In this document: one piece after another, positions 51,801 through 64,000 of the stretch | Numbering within the stretch: the stretch's first letter is position 1 | Layout of the letters: each line of letters opens with the position of its first letter | Notes under the pieces: generated by a model | The model's database searches: none | The model's input: the letters and a program-made list of their open reading frames with translations, nothing else | Told to the model about the DNA's origin: nothing | Origin: Corylus avellana | Taxonomy: Eukaryota; Streptophyta; Magnoliopsida; Fagales; Betulaceae | Length of the DNA: 64,000 nucleotides | Direction of reading: 5' to 3' | NCBI RefSeq assembly: GCF_901000735.1 | Contig: NC_081545.1 | Span: 36,201,634 to 36,265,633, forward strand | Translations under genes and position numbers: made by a program

Positions 51801-54800
51801 AGAGGTTTAAAAAGGAAAGGCACAATGGGAAAGCAGATAAAATAATTCCTTACATGCAGAGTGAAGAGCTTTCCCATTTACCTGTGATACTGCAGCAGCA
51901 ACAAAGTCATTTACTCGGTCTTGAACATTGTAATCGAACAAATTAATGTCATCCTTCATTGTAAGAGGAAATGAAATTTAACTTTGTAGGCAAGCAGATA
52001 CTCAAATAGCTGATAGAAAATTAACAAGTTTTGATCATTTTTACTTGAACTATTGGGGAAACATCATTGACTTCAAAGTAGAAACCACCAGGAGGAGGCT
52101 CATAATTCTCAGGGAATGCACCAGCAAAAATCTGCACAATTTAAAACCAACAAAAATTTAGCAACAATGCAAAGGCAAAAAGAAACAAGACTGAAATCAC
52201 CAAATCCCGAGTTTGAGGAAATATCTCCAGCATGATTATTCACTTGAATGCTATTCAAAACAGCTGAGTAAAACCCAGAAAAAGAAAGAAGAAGAAGAAG
52301 AAGAAGAAGGGAAAAAAAAAAAAATTGCTCTTCACCTGAGCAGATGAACCAAGGCTCTTGGAACCCTGCCAGACAACTTCAAGACTTTTTTCATTTTTGC
52401 GCTTAGCTCTGTCTTGGTAATCTATCCGACCAAAGAAAAGTGAGTCGAATCCAACCTACACAAATAGCAGAGATTGACCAATGCGTGTGGAGATATATGC
52501 ATATAGAAGTTCTATCAGTCATATTGCTACTGACTAATTATGACTTTCCATATTGTCTCTTGTTTGACGAGGAAGGGAAATATTATAAACTAAGCAATGT
52601 ATTTGAAACTAAATATACAAAAAAGCTTACTTCTGCTCCCAACAAATAAGCCTGTACTGCAGAATGTCCAAAGGGATCAATTTGCCAACCAATTCTTGGA
52701 ACAACATCAAAATCCCTTTTGATAAACCGATGCCCAAGTGTTGTCTGATCAATCATATCAATGTAATGTGTTGCTGCCTCATCATGCATACACATACCCC
52801 CATTTCTGCAATAAAAAGGAAAGAACGAGAATTAAGAACACAACATTTGGTAAAATAGATGACACTCTCAATATTTCTCATTGCATCAACCTCAGTAAAC
52901 AGAAGAATGTTTTAACCCATATACCCCAAAGAAATGTATGAAAACAAAAAATTACATGACTTATTTGTTAACTTAGAATTGTACATTACATGAACTCTAG
53001 TTGCCCCGAGCTCACTAGCTGCTTGACCACATCCTGCATTGCCTTATTCTGATTTCTCCACCATCGTTGGAAAAATGCCTGAATTGATGAAACAAGAGAA
53101 AAAATCAAATACAAATATTTTTGCAATGTAAGATGAAATCAGTAGGCAGCAACAATTGAACATGTTGCATCATCTAATGACCAGGAGATAATCTATGTCA
53201 CATAGGCATAAACTAATATACAATGGTGCCAACAATGTATATGACAAGATAATTGCATTGGCACTTCTTTATAGAGTCTTCGCACCTAAATTGGCCAAGA
53301 TCAACCAATTGTCAGTATCTACAATTTTAGGTCCTTTATATGAAAAACTAGGCATTTGATGCAACATTGTCCTTGCTATTCCAAGACACTGTAGTACAAT
53401 GTAACAACGAGCCGCAATATTACAGTCTTAACTGTGAGAACATCAAAGAGAGCATTGGCAGTATGGGGCATAATTGAAAGGCCGTTAAAAGGGTCTTCGT
53501 TTATAATTTTTCCTGTTCTCAGTTCCTATTCTCCTACATCTATANNNNNNNNNNNNNNNNNNNNNNNNNNNNNNNNNNNNNNNNNNNNNNNNNNNNNNNN
53601 NNNNNNNNNNNNNNNNNNNNNNNNNNNNNNNNNNNNNNNNNNNNTACAATGTGCCGCCACCTCAATTTCAACCCTCCTCTTTTGAGTCTTTCACCAGACA
53701 CCATTAAAGTCTACACTGATACTGCCACGTATGCCCTATTCCCAGGCTTCATAAGACTTTGCCACATAGCCATAGTTTTCTAGATTAACCCAGGTGTCCA
53801 CCGGCACCAAGTGTTTCAACCCTAATTTATGTCTTTATTTGACTTCCTGCGCCGTTTGATATTTCTCTCTAGAACTCCCCATTTCTTCACCACATTTCAC
53901 CGTTGCCCCACTACCTCCGCTGCTCCGCCTTTATTTCCACCATACCCATAATATTCCCCTTCTTTTCCCTATTGTCAAGATCTCCGAGAACTAAAAGTAC
54001 CAATATATTTGTAATAAATAAACAGTCGATAGATCTACACTGGTCGTGTTTGTTTCGAGAAAAAAATCTTTACAAGGCGTAAATTAAGAACGGTTCTTAT
54101 TAGTGTAAACTATTTTTTACCGTACTCCAGGACAAGCAATTATGAGATGGATCCTTATGAGAACCACCTGAATGAGCAAGTCTTGGGCTATCTGAATTCG
54201 AGTAGGCAATTACGTTGAATCTACAATTTGAGTAGGCAATTCAATGTAAAGCCTTTTATTCTTATACTTTCTTTCTCTACAACTCATCTTTTACCGTATA
54301 AGACAAATGTTGAAAAATGTATTTTCCAACCACTTTTAAGGCAACCCTGCTCTTTTTTTTTTTTTTTTTGGAAGGGGATGCTCTTTTTGTTGTTTTGGCC
54401 ATAAACAACCTTGCTCTTTTTATGTCTTGGTCTTTTCTTAATTGTATTTTTGATATTAGTTTAGCTCTTTTTTCCTTTTAAAGTTGGAATGCTTTGAAAG
54501 TGTTCAGATGTGTCAATTTTCGTGCACATGCTTTAGCTCAATGGGCCACTTCCCATCTTGTTTTTGGAAGCATTTCCATGGGATCTCCTATTCTCTCTTC
54601 CTTGCGGATTATAAGTGAGAAAGATCTTCTCCTGTAGCCCCTTTTTCCTCTTTCTATTAAAAAAAAAAAAAAAAAGGTTGTAAAGCATATAATAAAGTTT
54701 TTTTTATTTTTATTTTTGAAAAGTATTTTTGGTTGAAAACATTTTCTAACATGAATTATTTTAAGCAAAAGCAAATAGGGCCTAACTAGACACACACATA

Positions 54801-56949
54801 CGTAAATAAAGAATCAAAAGATGCACAATAAGAGTGCATTTTGCCACGCGATTTTTTTGAAGAGTCGATCGCGCGCTCGCTGGAAACCGAAAATGGAAGG
54901 GGCGTTGGAAGCTCATTGCGGTGGGGGAGCGAGAAAAGGCCCAGCAGAGGACGGTGGGCGGTAGAGCACACGGAGGAGATCGGCGACGCACTCAAATGGA
55001 CGGAGAAGTTTGAATGAAACCCCAAGAGCATCACCCACAAAGTATACCTAAACAAGCACAAAAAACAACAAAAGCAAATACAGAAAGAAACAAAAACAAC
55101 TAGGGAACAAAGGAGGAGGAAGAGGTGAAGAGGAAGGGAAAGGAAATAACAATTGCCCAAAAAGTTAGGGGCATCAGGTAAATANNNNNNNNNNNNNNNN
55201 NNNNNNNNNNNNNNNNNNNNNNNNNNNNNNNNNNNNNNNNNNNNNNNNNNNNNNNNNNNNNNNNNNNNNNNNNNNNNNNNNNNNCCTTCAAAAGTTATGA
55301 TTAAGCGCATTAGCTACAAAATCAATTACTTTCCTGCTTCCAATCTGCTTATTTTTCTTTTTTCCTTTCCTTTTCTTTCTTTTTCTTCTTTTTTTTTTTG
55401 GGGGGGGGGGAGAGCGGAGAGAATTGTGAAAAAAAAAAAAAATTGTTAAAAAGGCTGCAACAACCAAAACATTAATTACAATAGCATCAATCTCATGTTT
55501 AGTCATAGTCAAGAAAACATAAATTCAAAGAAATTCATGGAGAAGGAAAATGTAAGCATAAAATTCAATAATAAGTGATCATGAAGCGCCAGGTCCATTA
55601 CATACCAAGCTTCTGCTATTAACATAATTAATCATTTTTCCTTGATCAGTGGAAAACGTCAGCTTTAAATTTCCTTGACCAACTTCAACAGTAGATTCTT
55701 CCCTTCTCTGAAACGTGTATACAGATGATCTGGTTGAACTAGCACCTACAACCAAGAGGGAAAACAATTCAAAAACCTATGTAGCTAACATGAAGAATAA
55801 ATCTTATGTTTCTCCGGTTCACAAAATTAATGTAAAAAATGTGTATTGCAAAAATAACAGCAGACCTGGCCTTTTGATGCTCGAAATAGTGTATGTGCTG
55901 AAACCAAGTGGTGGTACTGATACCTTAAATGCAAGCAAATACTTAGGTGTCTGAGTTGGACTTCGACCTAAGTATGCCCTAACATAATGGTTCCTTAATC
56001 CCACATAGGCATTAGCTAAAGGAAGAAGCTGCGATTCAATTTCTCTTCCCTCAGAATCATGAACAGTAACATCTTCATTGATAACCTAGGGCAAATTAGA
56101 TCTTGTAAGTAGAATAATAATATTCTTCCAATATATTTTCAGTTCTACATCTTTCATTTTTAGGATATCAATGAAGTCATCAGTTACTAACCTTGCATTC
56201 ACCTGTCCAAATTGAAAGTGTTTCATACACATAAAATAGCGGATTCACAGCGATTATATCTTTAGGCCTAAAAATGTCTTTTTAGTTGTATTATTGAGCC
56301 ACCTAAACTACAAAGTCTCTTTTTGCTGTAAGTTTATCATGCTTTACATCATTCAACAACTCTTTGTGCAAATATTTCTGGTTCATGAAATTGAGTATGT
56401 TTATCTAGATTGGCATGATGGAGAAGGTAAGTACACGGTTTCTCAACTACATTGAAGATCCAATACATGTAGGCAGTGTAACTTCTCTAGTACATACTGC
56501 ATGACTAGTCAACACCTTTAGATTATTAAAAAAAATAAGTGCTAAATCACCACTTGCCCAAAAGCTTAAGTTGATAAGAAATGATTGATTTCATCATTTA
56601 ATTAATATTCTAACACTAAGATATGTTACGAGGTTTTCCAATTAGTGCAACATGGTTCTAAATTTCAAGACATGAGGCACTCTTATAAGAGTAGAAGTAC
56701 TCACTGGAATTTGAATTACATTGTCCCTCTTCCATCCAAGAGAATTGTAGGCCACAATTACCTGCAGTGATGAGAAGACACCATAAAATGGTGTATATCA
56801 AAATAGCATATAAAAGGTCATAGCTATTGCAAGAAGAAGGAATATTTTCCATACCAAACTTTTTCCTTGAGGCAGATCAACTTCTGATGCAGGACAGTAA
56901 CTTATATTCAGAAGTGGGCACTAAGAAGAGAAAAGAACAAAATAAGGAG

Positions 56950-56996
<47 letters not shown>

Positions 56997-59900
56997 AAGA
57001 GAAGAAAAAGAAAACAATAATAATTCACGTCCAAACATTTTTTGCTTGATTTTCATTTTTTTTTAAAAAAAACCTTACACTTGCTATGTACGTCAATAAT
57101 CACCAACATCCATCTTATAACCATTTATGCCACAAAGAAGCTGACATTATGTAACATATACAAAAAGACAAAGGGAAATTTACAAATATAAGATCCAATG
57201 TGTAACCTACAGTTGAAGTTTAAGAAGAAAAGAATGAAGATTATGGTGAAAAGGATAAATAGAAAGACTAGTTCTCTAACCCACAGTTTCATTAGATATA
57301 ATTGTGAAACTACAGAGATACCCCTAAAGCTCCACAGCATTACTCAGGCTGTAAGAATGCCAAGAAGACTAAGGGATCAATTCCAATGATGATAATAGCA
57401 CAGAAAGATGAAAGATCCCTTAAAGCATTACCATATTTTAGACATGATGCATTCAAATTATAGAGGTTTAAGTCATAAAGTATCATTCTAACAAGAGAAA
57501 AACTTATAATGTGCTCAAGAGGTCAAAAGTGCGATCTACTGAACAGAGTTTAAAAAGGTAAATCAAGGTTCTGCAGATGGCTATACGAATTCCATGATAA
57601 AATGAGCTACTCAAGCAATGAAATTAGAAAGAGCTCATGAGCTTAAGGCTCATGATATTTTACCTGTTGAAACTTAATTGTTGGGTTCCCGCATCCAGTA
57701 TCTGATGCGGACTGAGCCAAGCAAGAAAGTGAAGATGCAACTAATTCCTCAGCCTGCACATTTATAATGAACAACTGGATGACACTTGGACCAAAATCGA
57801 GAGAAAAAAACTTTGAGAAAAATCATACAGTTTAAGTGTCAAGCCAAATTCGCACCTCCGTGTACCCCATAGACAAGCGTTTTGCATAATCATTAGCCAC
57901 ATGCTGCTTTTCTGTACCAGTAACTCCATCATGATGTTGAACAATTGCTAAAGCATCTGCCAGTGAGTCTGTGTTGGGCCCAGATTTACTCCTCCCTTTG
58001 AAAAATTCTAGCTGCCTTGCAGCCTAGAGATAAATAAATGTCAAAATCTAAAACTGTCACACTTAGACTGTGACAATCACATCCATGATATAAACTAAAA
58101 CAATCACATAAATGATACCAAATAATAGCCACTCATTATTCTGACATAGCGCTTGAGGGCTGGTCTACTAGTAAAGTATCCTGTCCAGTACGCATTTGCA
58201 CGATCTGCATATCTGGTACAGTGCATGCCTCAAACTTTAAGAAAATGTTGAGTGGGAAACTACAAGCAAACAGGTTACATGACATCCAAACATTGAACTC
58301 ACGGGAAAAAGTCATCACTCTTGATTGGCCAGGACTCATCTGTAGCATATTTTGCATCAGTATACATGGATGGGGTAGAGTACAGAGCATTGACACGTCC
58401 ATCCTGGAAGCACCCGATCAACCCAATTAGAAACAATAGATTTTGGATACATAAGATGAAAGATGTGAATAATGAGGCATTATTTACTGACATACATGGA
58501 AAATTAAATATAGTAAAAAAGAGGAAGATAATTGTATGAACTACAACTTATCTAGGCATATGTTCAGGAGATGTAACTATCAGCTCACTTAGTAGGACTA
58601 TTAACAAGTTCGATAAATGTCATACACAATTGGCCAAACATAAATAATTATGGTTAAAAGAAATGGGACATGTGAAATGCAAATTCTGATACAGCTTTGA
58701 AAATTATATCCTGCACAGCATTACTACTAAGTTGTAAGGCTAACATAATACCGACCAACATTGTGTATTTGCATGACAAATTCCCAAATGCGATAATTCT
58801 AAATTTTTAACGTTAATATAAGCAGAATAAAGTGTTTCCACAAATAGTATGCCTCCTACCATTTATGCTTCAGGTTCAACCTGAAAGATGTTTGAATTCT
58901 GCAACCAAAAAATTAAACTAATGCTTCATCAACACATTCATGCCCTTTAGAAGATTCTTAACATTATTTCTACAATAATTACCAGCAGCCTATATCAGTA
59001 ATACATTATACGTCAGTTGGAGTGAGTCGTCTAATAATCTAATTTGTCCTTCTTGAAAAACCATGAGAGAAGCATAATGATCATAGAGATTCTCACTTAA
59101 CGAATGATCAGTCAAATAATCATCAACTTAAGGACTTTGTAGAGAAAAGAAAGGTACAAGATTATGATAGTGATGATGAAAAGCCATAAGAGACCATCTT
59201 TGCAGTTTTAACGATCAGTCACCTGGTTGACATAATGTATGAGTTTGTCCATCTGGCTGAACCATGAATGTGCATATTGATACTTAAAATCTGTTCCCAT
59301 AGTCCACATGATATGGTTTGTTCGGGTTATATTAGCCTGAGAAAGAAACAATTGCTATTAGCAACAAATAGAGGTCCCTTGTGAATGGGAAGGGAGAATT
59401 ACTTTGAGTGCTTGCTGGACATGTTAATCAACTATAGATCTTATTCAAGTCAAAAGAATGCAACTCTTCGTATTTTTTAAGAACTTACCATATTGCTTTT
59501 GCCAAAGTCTATTGTCATATTGATGCATAAGAAATATTTCCTGAAATAGCTGTAACTCCTACAGATAATTCTGAACTATTGTAGATTTTGCTCTTCCAGA
59601 AAATCTAAAGGAGCACTAAAACATGACAAGGCGACCCCAATTATGATGCAACAGTTGCACAGAGGTTGAAGGTGGTAAAAGTTCCAAAAGGAAACTTTGT
59701 TTCAATGTTCATGTTGTATATGGATATTCATATAGCATGATTACCGATAATATTATGTTTGAGCTAGCCTCAAGCAGAAACTTAAGTGGATGATTTGTCC
59801 TACCAGCTATATAAGTTTAGCAAGAAAGTAAAAATTCAAATAATAACAGGAGTTCCCACTGCGGAAGAAAAGAAATATGCATATATAAAAACTGAGGAAG

Positions 59901-62322
59901 TGAGGATCATTTGAAAGCAAATGTCGCCTAATCAATTCTGCCCAAAAACAGAGGTTTAAAAAGGAAAGGCACAATGGGAAAGCAGATAAAATAATTCCTT
60001 ACATGCAGAGTGAAGAGCTTTCCCATTTACCTGTGATACTGCAGCAGCAACAAAGTCATTTACTCGGTCTTGAACATTGTAATCGAACAAATTAATGTCA
60101 TCCTTCATTGTAAGAGGAAATGAAATTTAACTTTGTAGGCAAGCAGATACTCAAATAGCTGATAGAAAATTAACAAGTTTTGATCATTTTTACTTGAACT
60201 ATTGGGGAAACATCATTGACTTCAAAGTAGAAACCACCAGGTGGAGGCTCATAATTCTCAGGGAATGCACCAGCAAAAATCTGCACAATTTAAAACCAAC
60301 AAAAATTTAGCAACAATGCAAAGGCAAAAAGAAACAAGACTGAAATCACCAAATCCCGAGTTTGAGGAAATATCTCCAGCATGATTATTCACTTGAATGC
60401 TATTCAAAACAGCTGAGTAAAACCCAGAAAAAGAAAGAAGAAGAAGAAGAAGAAGAAGGGAAAAAAAAAAAAATTGCTCTTCACCTGAGCAGATGAACCA
60501 AGGCTCTTGGAACCCTGCCAGACAACTTCAAGACTTTTTTCATTTTTGCGCTTAGCTCTGTCTTGGTAATCTATCCGACCAAAGAAAAGTGAGTCGAATC
60601 CAACCTACACAAATAGCAGAGATTGACCAATGCGTGTGGAGATATATGCATATAGAAGTTCTATCAGTCATATTGCTACTGACTAATTATGACTTTCCAT
60701 ATTGTCTCTTGTTTGACGAGGAAGGGAAATATTATAAACTAAGCAATGTATTTGAAACTAAATATACAAAAAAGCTTACTTCTGCTCCCAACAAATAAGC
60801 CTGTACTGCAGAATGTCCAAAGGGATCAATTTGCCAACCAATTCTTGGAACAACATCAAAATCCCTTTTGATAAACCGATGCCCAAGTGTTGTCTGATCA
60901 ATCATATCAATGTAATGTGTTGCTGCCTCATCATGCATACACATACCCCCATTTCTGCAATAAAAAGGAAAGAACGAGAATTAAGAACACAACATTTGGT
61001 AAAATAGATGACACTCTCAATATTTCTCATTGCATCAACCTCAGTAAACAGAAGAATGTTTTAACCCATATACCCCAAAGAAATGTATGAAAACAAAAAA
61101 TTACATGACTTATTTGTTAACTTAGAATTGTACATTACATGAACTCTAGTTGCCCCGAGCTCACTAGCTGCTTGACCACATCCTGCATTGCCTTATTCTG
61201 ATTTCTCCACCATCGTTGGAAAAATGCCTGAATTGATGAAACAAGAGAAAAAATCAAATACAAATATTTTTGCAATGTAAGATGAAATCAGTAGGCAGCA
61301 ACAATTGAACATGTTGCATCATCTAATGACCAGGAGATAATCTATGTCACATAGGCATAAACTAATATACAATGGTGCCAACAATGTATATGACAAGATA
61401 ATTGCATTGGCACTTCTTTATAGAGTCTTCGCACCTAAATTGGCCAAGATCAACCAATTGTCAGTATCTACAATTTTAGGTCCTTTATATGAAAAACTAG
61501 GCATTTGATGCAACATTGTCCTTGCTATTCCAAGACACTGTAGTACAATGTAACAACGAGCCGCAATATTACAGTCTTAACTGTGAGAACATCAAAGAGA
61601 GCATTGGCAGTATGGGGCATAATTGAAAGGCCGTTAAAAGGGTCTTCGTTTATAATTTTTCCTGTTCTCAGTTCCTATTCTCCTACATCTATATGCAAGT
61701 CCATCATAGTCCTTTTCATTCTTCATATTTTTCTCCAACCAAATCTTGATACTTTGTTTGTTTGACGGGAAAAGAAAAGAAATAGTAACTTGAAACCTTC
61801 CCAGTAAAATGTTTCGATTTCCAATTATGACAGTAGACAGAAGGTTAAAATTTCAGTTTCTTTTTCTTTCCCAAAGCTTGATCAGCAACCAGACACGGTT
61901 CAATTTGTTAACACGAAAATGAGAAATATGGACCAAGATAGCTTGCCTGCTCAACATAGATAAACTTCCGGTTCTTGTCAGCCAACAGGGCAGGCACTAG
62001 AGAATCCAATATATTTTGAACACAAGCCCCCTACACAGCCAGGAACAACAACTTTTTTTTATTTTCAATCAAATTCATAAACCCACAAACAAAGACAAGG
62101 AGGAAAGAGAGAGGGAGAGACCTGGATGGAATTGTTGGAGCCAACGTAGTACTGATCAACGGTCTTCAACCAACCAACATCGTCGTGGGTGTGAGGAACC
62201 AAATGGACATTAAGCTTTCCAGGGACTATGCTTTGCGAAGTGTTGTATACCATGAAGTTGGATTCTGTACATAGAATCCCAGCAAAAAAAACCAGGCAAA
62301 AGAAGGCTTGGAGGATCCCCAT
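41833..62322 (-). CDS. GH38 alpha-mannosidase, lysosomal/vacuolar type (gene model split by an internal duplication)
   Basis: Twenty-nine exons encode 1,020 residues when each exon is used once. Exons 1-2: 62122-62322, 61947-62030. Exons 3-16: 61139-61227, 60780-60954, 60485-60604, 60194-60280, 60031-60102, 59223-59336, 58303-58403, 58119-58212, 57856-58023, 57664-57753, 56855-56920, 56705-56761, 55866-56085, 55606-55745, and the same set 8,149 bp lower. Exons 17-29: 47068-47136, 46886-46945, 46730-46801, 45432-45479, 45096-45215, 44647-44712, 43686-43798, 43306-43390, 42781-42891, 42595-42690, 42335-42382, 42154-42222, 41833-42060. A signal peptide ([18 protein letters not shown]) is followed by the zinc site [10 protein letters not shown] (H46, D48), the nucleophile D168 in [12 protein letters not shown], and [11 protein letters not shown] (H409/H410). 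The enzyme trims mannose from glycans in the vacuole or apoplast, by family. Exons 3-16 appear twice, so the real gene should be about 8 kb shorter. Confidence 0.93.
43799..44646 (-). other. Mannosidase intron 22 carrying a MITE
   Basis: This intron lies between exons 22 and 23. It is longer than most of its neighbours because of the hAT-like MITE inserted at 44281-44500. Confidence 0.75.
44281..44500. mobile_element. hAT-like MITE in a mannosidase intron
   Basis: The left end GCCTGTTTGGAATTG and right end CAATCCCAAGCAGGC are 15-bp terminal inverted repeats with two mismatches. Subterminal AAAGTACTTTT-type words are repeated inside. The length of about 220 bp and the GCCTGTTTGG terminus are typical of small hAT-derived elements. 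The 8-bp target duplication is not clean. Confidence 0.7.
44830..45000. repeat. Two-copy tandem repeat (about 81 bp) in mannosidase intron 21
   Basis: TTGTATAAAGGCAACTGCTT begins copies at 44830 and 44911. Both copies continue to TTTCCAGTATATA and CATGAAGAAGA. The second copy has about 17 extra bases (CCAAAACAACAAAAT region). Confidence 0.85.
45480..46729 (-). other. Long mannosidase intron 19 with a pyrimidine/C-rich stretch
   Basis: At 1,250 bp this is the longest intron of the 3' half of the gene. Its part from about 46230 to 46560 is C-rich on the plus strand, with CAAACCCTAAAAC-like words, unlike the AT-rich remainder. The plus-strand open frames over 46175-46415 match no family I know. 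Confidence 0.5.
47136..53544. repeat. 6,409-bp duplication, copy A (mannosidase exons 3-16)
   Basis: This matches 55285-61693 base for base at a constant offset of 8,149. I noticed only two differences: A at 50822 versus T at 58971 (intron), and A at 52093 versus T at 60242 (exon 6, a synonymous proline change). Copy A joins exon 17 on its left without interruption and ends at a 100-N gap on its right. Confidence 0.97.
53545..53644. other. 100-N assembly gap
   Basis: The gap has a round length, typical of a scaffold gap of unknown size. It lies between duplication copy A and the 1.54-kb dispersed repeat. Confidence 0.97.
53645..55184. repeat. Dispersed composite repeat, copy 2, isolated between two gaps
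   Basis: This corresponds to 20590-22164 in the same orientation, with scattered substitutions and indels. It includes the same nested retroposon body (about 54344-54677), whose left target duplicate is eroded. Both ends fall inside the repeat, so nothing unique ties this contig to the mannosidase locus. Confidence 0.9.
55185..55284. other. 100-N assembly gap
   Basis: The second round-length gap, between the dispersed repeat and duplication copy B. Confidence 0.97.
55285..61693. repeat. 6,409-bp duplication, copy B (mannosidase exons 3-16)
   Basis: This starts abruptly at a gap, at the base equivalent to 47136, which is the first base of exon 17. It runs on without a gap into exons 2 and 1. 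Copy A supplies the 3' part of the gene and copy B the 5' part, as expected for two contigs that overlap by 6.4 kb. Confidence 0.97.
56955..56991. repeat. (GA)n microsatellite in mannosidase intron 12 (also at 48806-48842)
   Basis: About 18 GA units lie in the intron between exons 12 and 13. Both duplication copies have the same run length as far as I can see. Confidence 0.85.
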
Positions 62323-63305
62323 TACGAGTCCAATTCACTTTCGAATGTCTTTAAGCAGAGAAACAAATTCAGATGAGCGATTTTTCACTTTTGCTCACAG
62401 TCACAGGCTTTAATTGCTTTTGTTTAAGTGGAAAATTGAAGAATGTGTGAGTGGTCAGAAAAGGTGGGCTTTGCATGGGTAAGAAGAGGCTTTTACAAAT
62501 TACAAGTGCCTTTAAGAAAGGTTTCTGAGAGAGTTTGGGTCAACTCGTACAGGAGAGGCGAGAGTTGTTAAGTGGAGCTGCCATGACTTTAAGGTAAAGG
62601 TACGGTTTTCTGTCTCTGCCTTTTTTACTTCAAGAAAATGGAGAGTGGGGAGGACAGCCATTGGCCAACGTCAAATCAAACCCAATTTAGATAAGTTTTA
62701 ATCTTAATTAAACCAAGGTGGCAGACTGGCAGGGCCTGACACGTCACATTATAAGATAATTATTAAATAAAAATAGAATTTTTAATATTATTTTTAGACT
62801 GATATGTAAAGTTTAAGAAAAACTCTAAGAACTATCTCAATTTTTATAGTTCTAACCAACCCTTGATCCGTCTTCGTTTAAAAAAAATCTTGGTTTATTA
62901 AGCACTATCACGTTATCATTAACGTTGTGGAATAATTGTAAAATAAAAAATGTAATTTATAATATTACTCGGACCAATATAAAAGTTGAGTTATCACATC
63001 AATAATGGAAAATAAAAATATGATTTAAATCATTACTCATTAACTCAGGTAGCCAACATTGGAAAAATTGATTACCACTTTAAAACACAAGGATTAATTG
63101 GACAACCCATTAATCTCTGTTTGTCTTAAGCTCCAGTTTTCTTTACACGTTTGAACTTTAGTGGCAGAGCTGGATCCTAACAAATTTTTCCACCTTAAAA
63201 ATTTGATAATTTACATAATATATATATCACAAAAAAAATATATCTATAAAAGTTCATAAATATGTGCTCAAAATGATATATTAGAAATATAGCATGTCGG
63301 CACTA

Positions 63306-63336
<31 letters not shown>

Positions 63337-63770
63337 CGTCTAGAAATGCACTTTAAGGTCTCTTAGAAATTTAAGATTTAAGATGACGTTCATTGAAATT
63401 TGAAGTTTCGGCAGTAAAATCTAACAATGTATTACATTTCGAAATGTTGGCTTATTTCCTTTTGAAGAATGAATCAATAGTTTTAAACTTCGACAATTCA
63501 TGGACTTAAAATTTTCAAGTTAAATCACGATCCTGTAAAAGACAATCAAAGTTTATAAACATTAAACAACAAAATAAATAATCGTACGGATATTAAAGTT
63601 TATTCAATCAGTGAAATTAATGTTTATCTTACAACCGTATTGACATATTAGGTAATGGCTGTAAAATTTATATTTTACAGCCTCCAACAAAGAATAGACA
63701 AATCAGCTATTTCATCAAATAAAAGTATACACGAAAACACATGATGAAAGGCACTTTCTCCATTTCAGGG
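62323..63770. other. Mannosidase promoter region and AT-rich intergenic DNA
   Basis: This is upstream DNA of the mannosidase gene, including a GACACGTCAC motif near 62738, followed by AT-rich sequence with a poly-A run of about 30 at 63309-63338. No gene is supported. Confidence 0.6.
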
Positions 63771-64000
63771 CCCGTTTGGGAGTGCGATTTTAATAAGTGC
63801 GATTTTAAAAATTGCGTTTTTAAAAATTGTGTTTTTAAAATCGCTACTTTTTAAAATCGCACAGACGTTTGGTAAAACATACTAAAAAGTACTTTTTTTT
63901 ATCAATTTAGTGTTTGGATAACATTAGCATATAATTGCGGTTTCATGACCAAATTACCAATAAGGATGAACAAGACAGAGAGGATGAAGAAAAAAATAAA
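63771..64000. mobile_element. Partial hAT-like MITE at the window edge
   Basis: This starts GGGCCCGTTTGGGAGTGCGA and continues with repeated GTGCGATTTTAAAAA and AAAATCGC words, as in plant hAT-derived MITEs. The right terminus is outside the window or not recognisable. Confidence 0.5.

Noticed and set aside
47136..61693. Two tandem alpha-mannosidase genes or a genuine two-domain mannosidase
   Set aside because: Only one set of first exons (1-2) and one set of last exons (17-29) exists. The copies are almost identical, including introns, and are separated by N gaps. A single enzyme with overlapping contig ends is simpler.
1..64000. A novel defence-type, CRISPR-like or viral system
   Set aside because: All recognisable genes are conserved plant housekeeping or regulatory genes. 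No spacer arrays, integrases, capsid or polymerase genes were seen.

Overview
This is a piece of a draft nuclear genome from a flowering plant, most likely a woody eudicot. The genes carry many short GT-AG introns, the intergenic DNA is AT-rich and full of microsatellites, MITE-like elements and poly-A retroposons, and there are runs of N. I could read nine genes, and most could be resolved to exact exon borders. I saw no bacterial-type systems, CRISPR arrays or viral genes.

Layout: a type I MADS-box gene runs off the left edge (1-894, minus). Then come about 7 kb of repeat-rich intergenic DNA, an ICE1/SCREAM bHLH regulator (8176-12170, plus), and a plastid lysine-pathway aspartokinase with 12 coding exons (15255-20261, plus). 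A composite dispersed repeat follows (about 20590-22164). Next are a CGR1-type rRNA-processing protein (22675-23244, plus), an intronless DYW-type PPR RNA-editing protein (23712-26165, minus), the chloroplast light-regulated protein LIR1 (27044-27784, minus), a sialyltransferase-like Golgi protein (29097-32899, minus) and an RNF10-type RING protein (33819-40021, minus). The last gene is a GH38 alpha-mannosidase with 29 exons (41833-62322, minus). The window ends in promoter and intergenic DNA and a partial hAT-like MITE.

The genes do not form a pathway; they are ordinary neighbours on a plant chromosome. Several products act in organelles (aspartokinase, LIR1, PPR) or the secretory system (sialyltransferase-like protein, mannosidase).

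The largest anomaly is structural. The mannosidase gene contains exons 3-16 twice, as two nearly identical 6,409-bp blocks (47136-53544 and 55285-61693). They are separated by two 100-N gaps that enclose a 1.54-kb copy of the dispersed repeat found at 20590-22164. The RNF10 gene shows the same pattern on a small scale: one exon and about 580 bp of intron occur on both sides of a 20-N gap. Both look like unmerged contig or haplotype ends. The mannosidase duplication is in frame (531 codons), so an automatic gene model could silently accept it. Other points worth a look are a 16-bp hairpin in the predicted aspartokinase leader, a GC-AG intron in the mannosidase gene, a tRNA-derived SINE with clean target-site duplications, and two very short retroposon scars.
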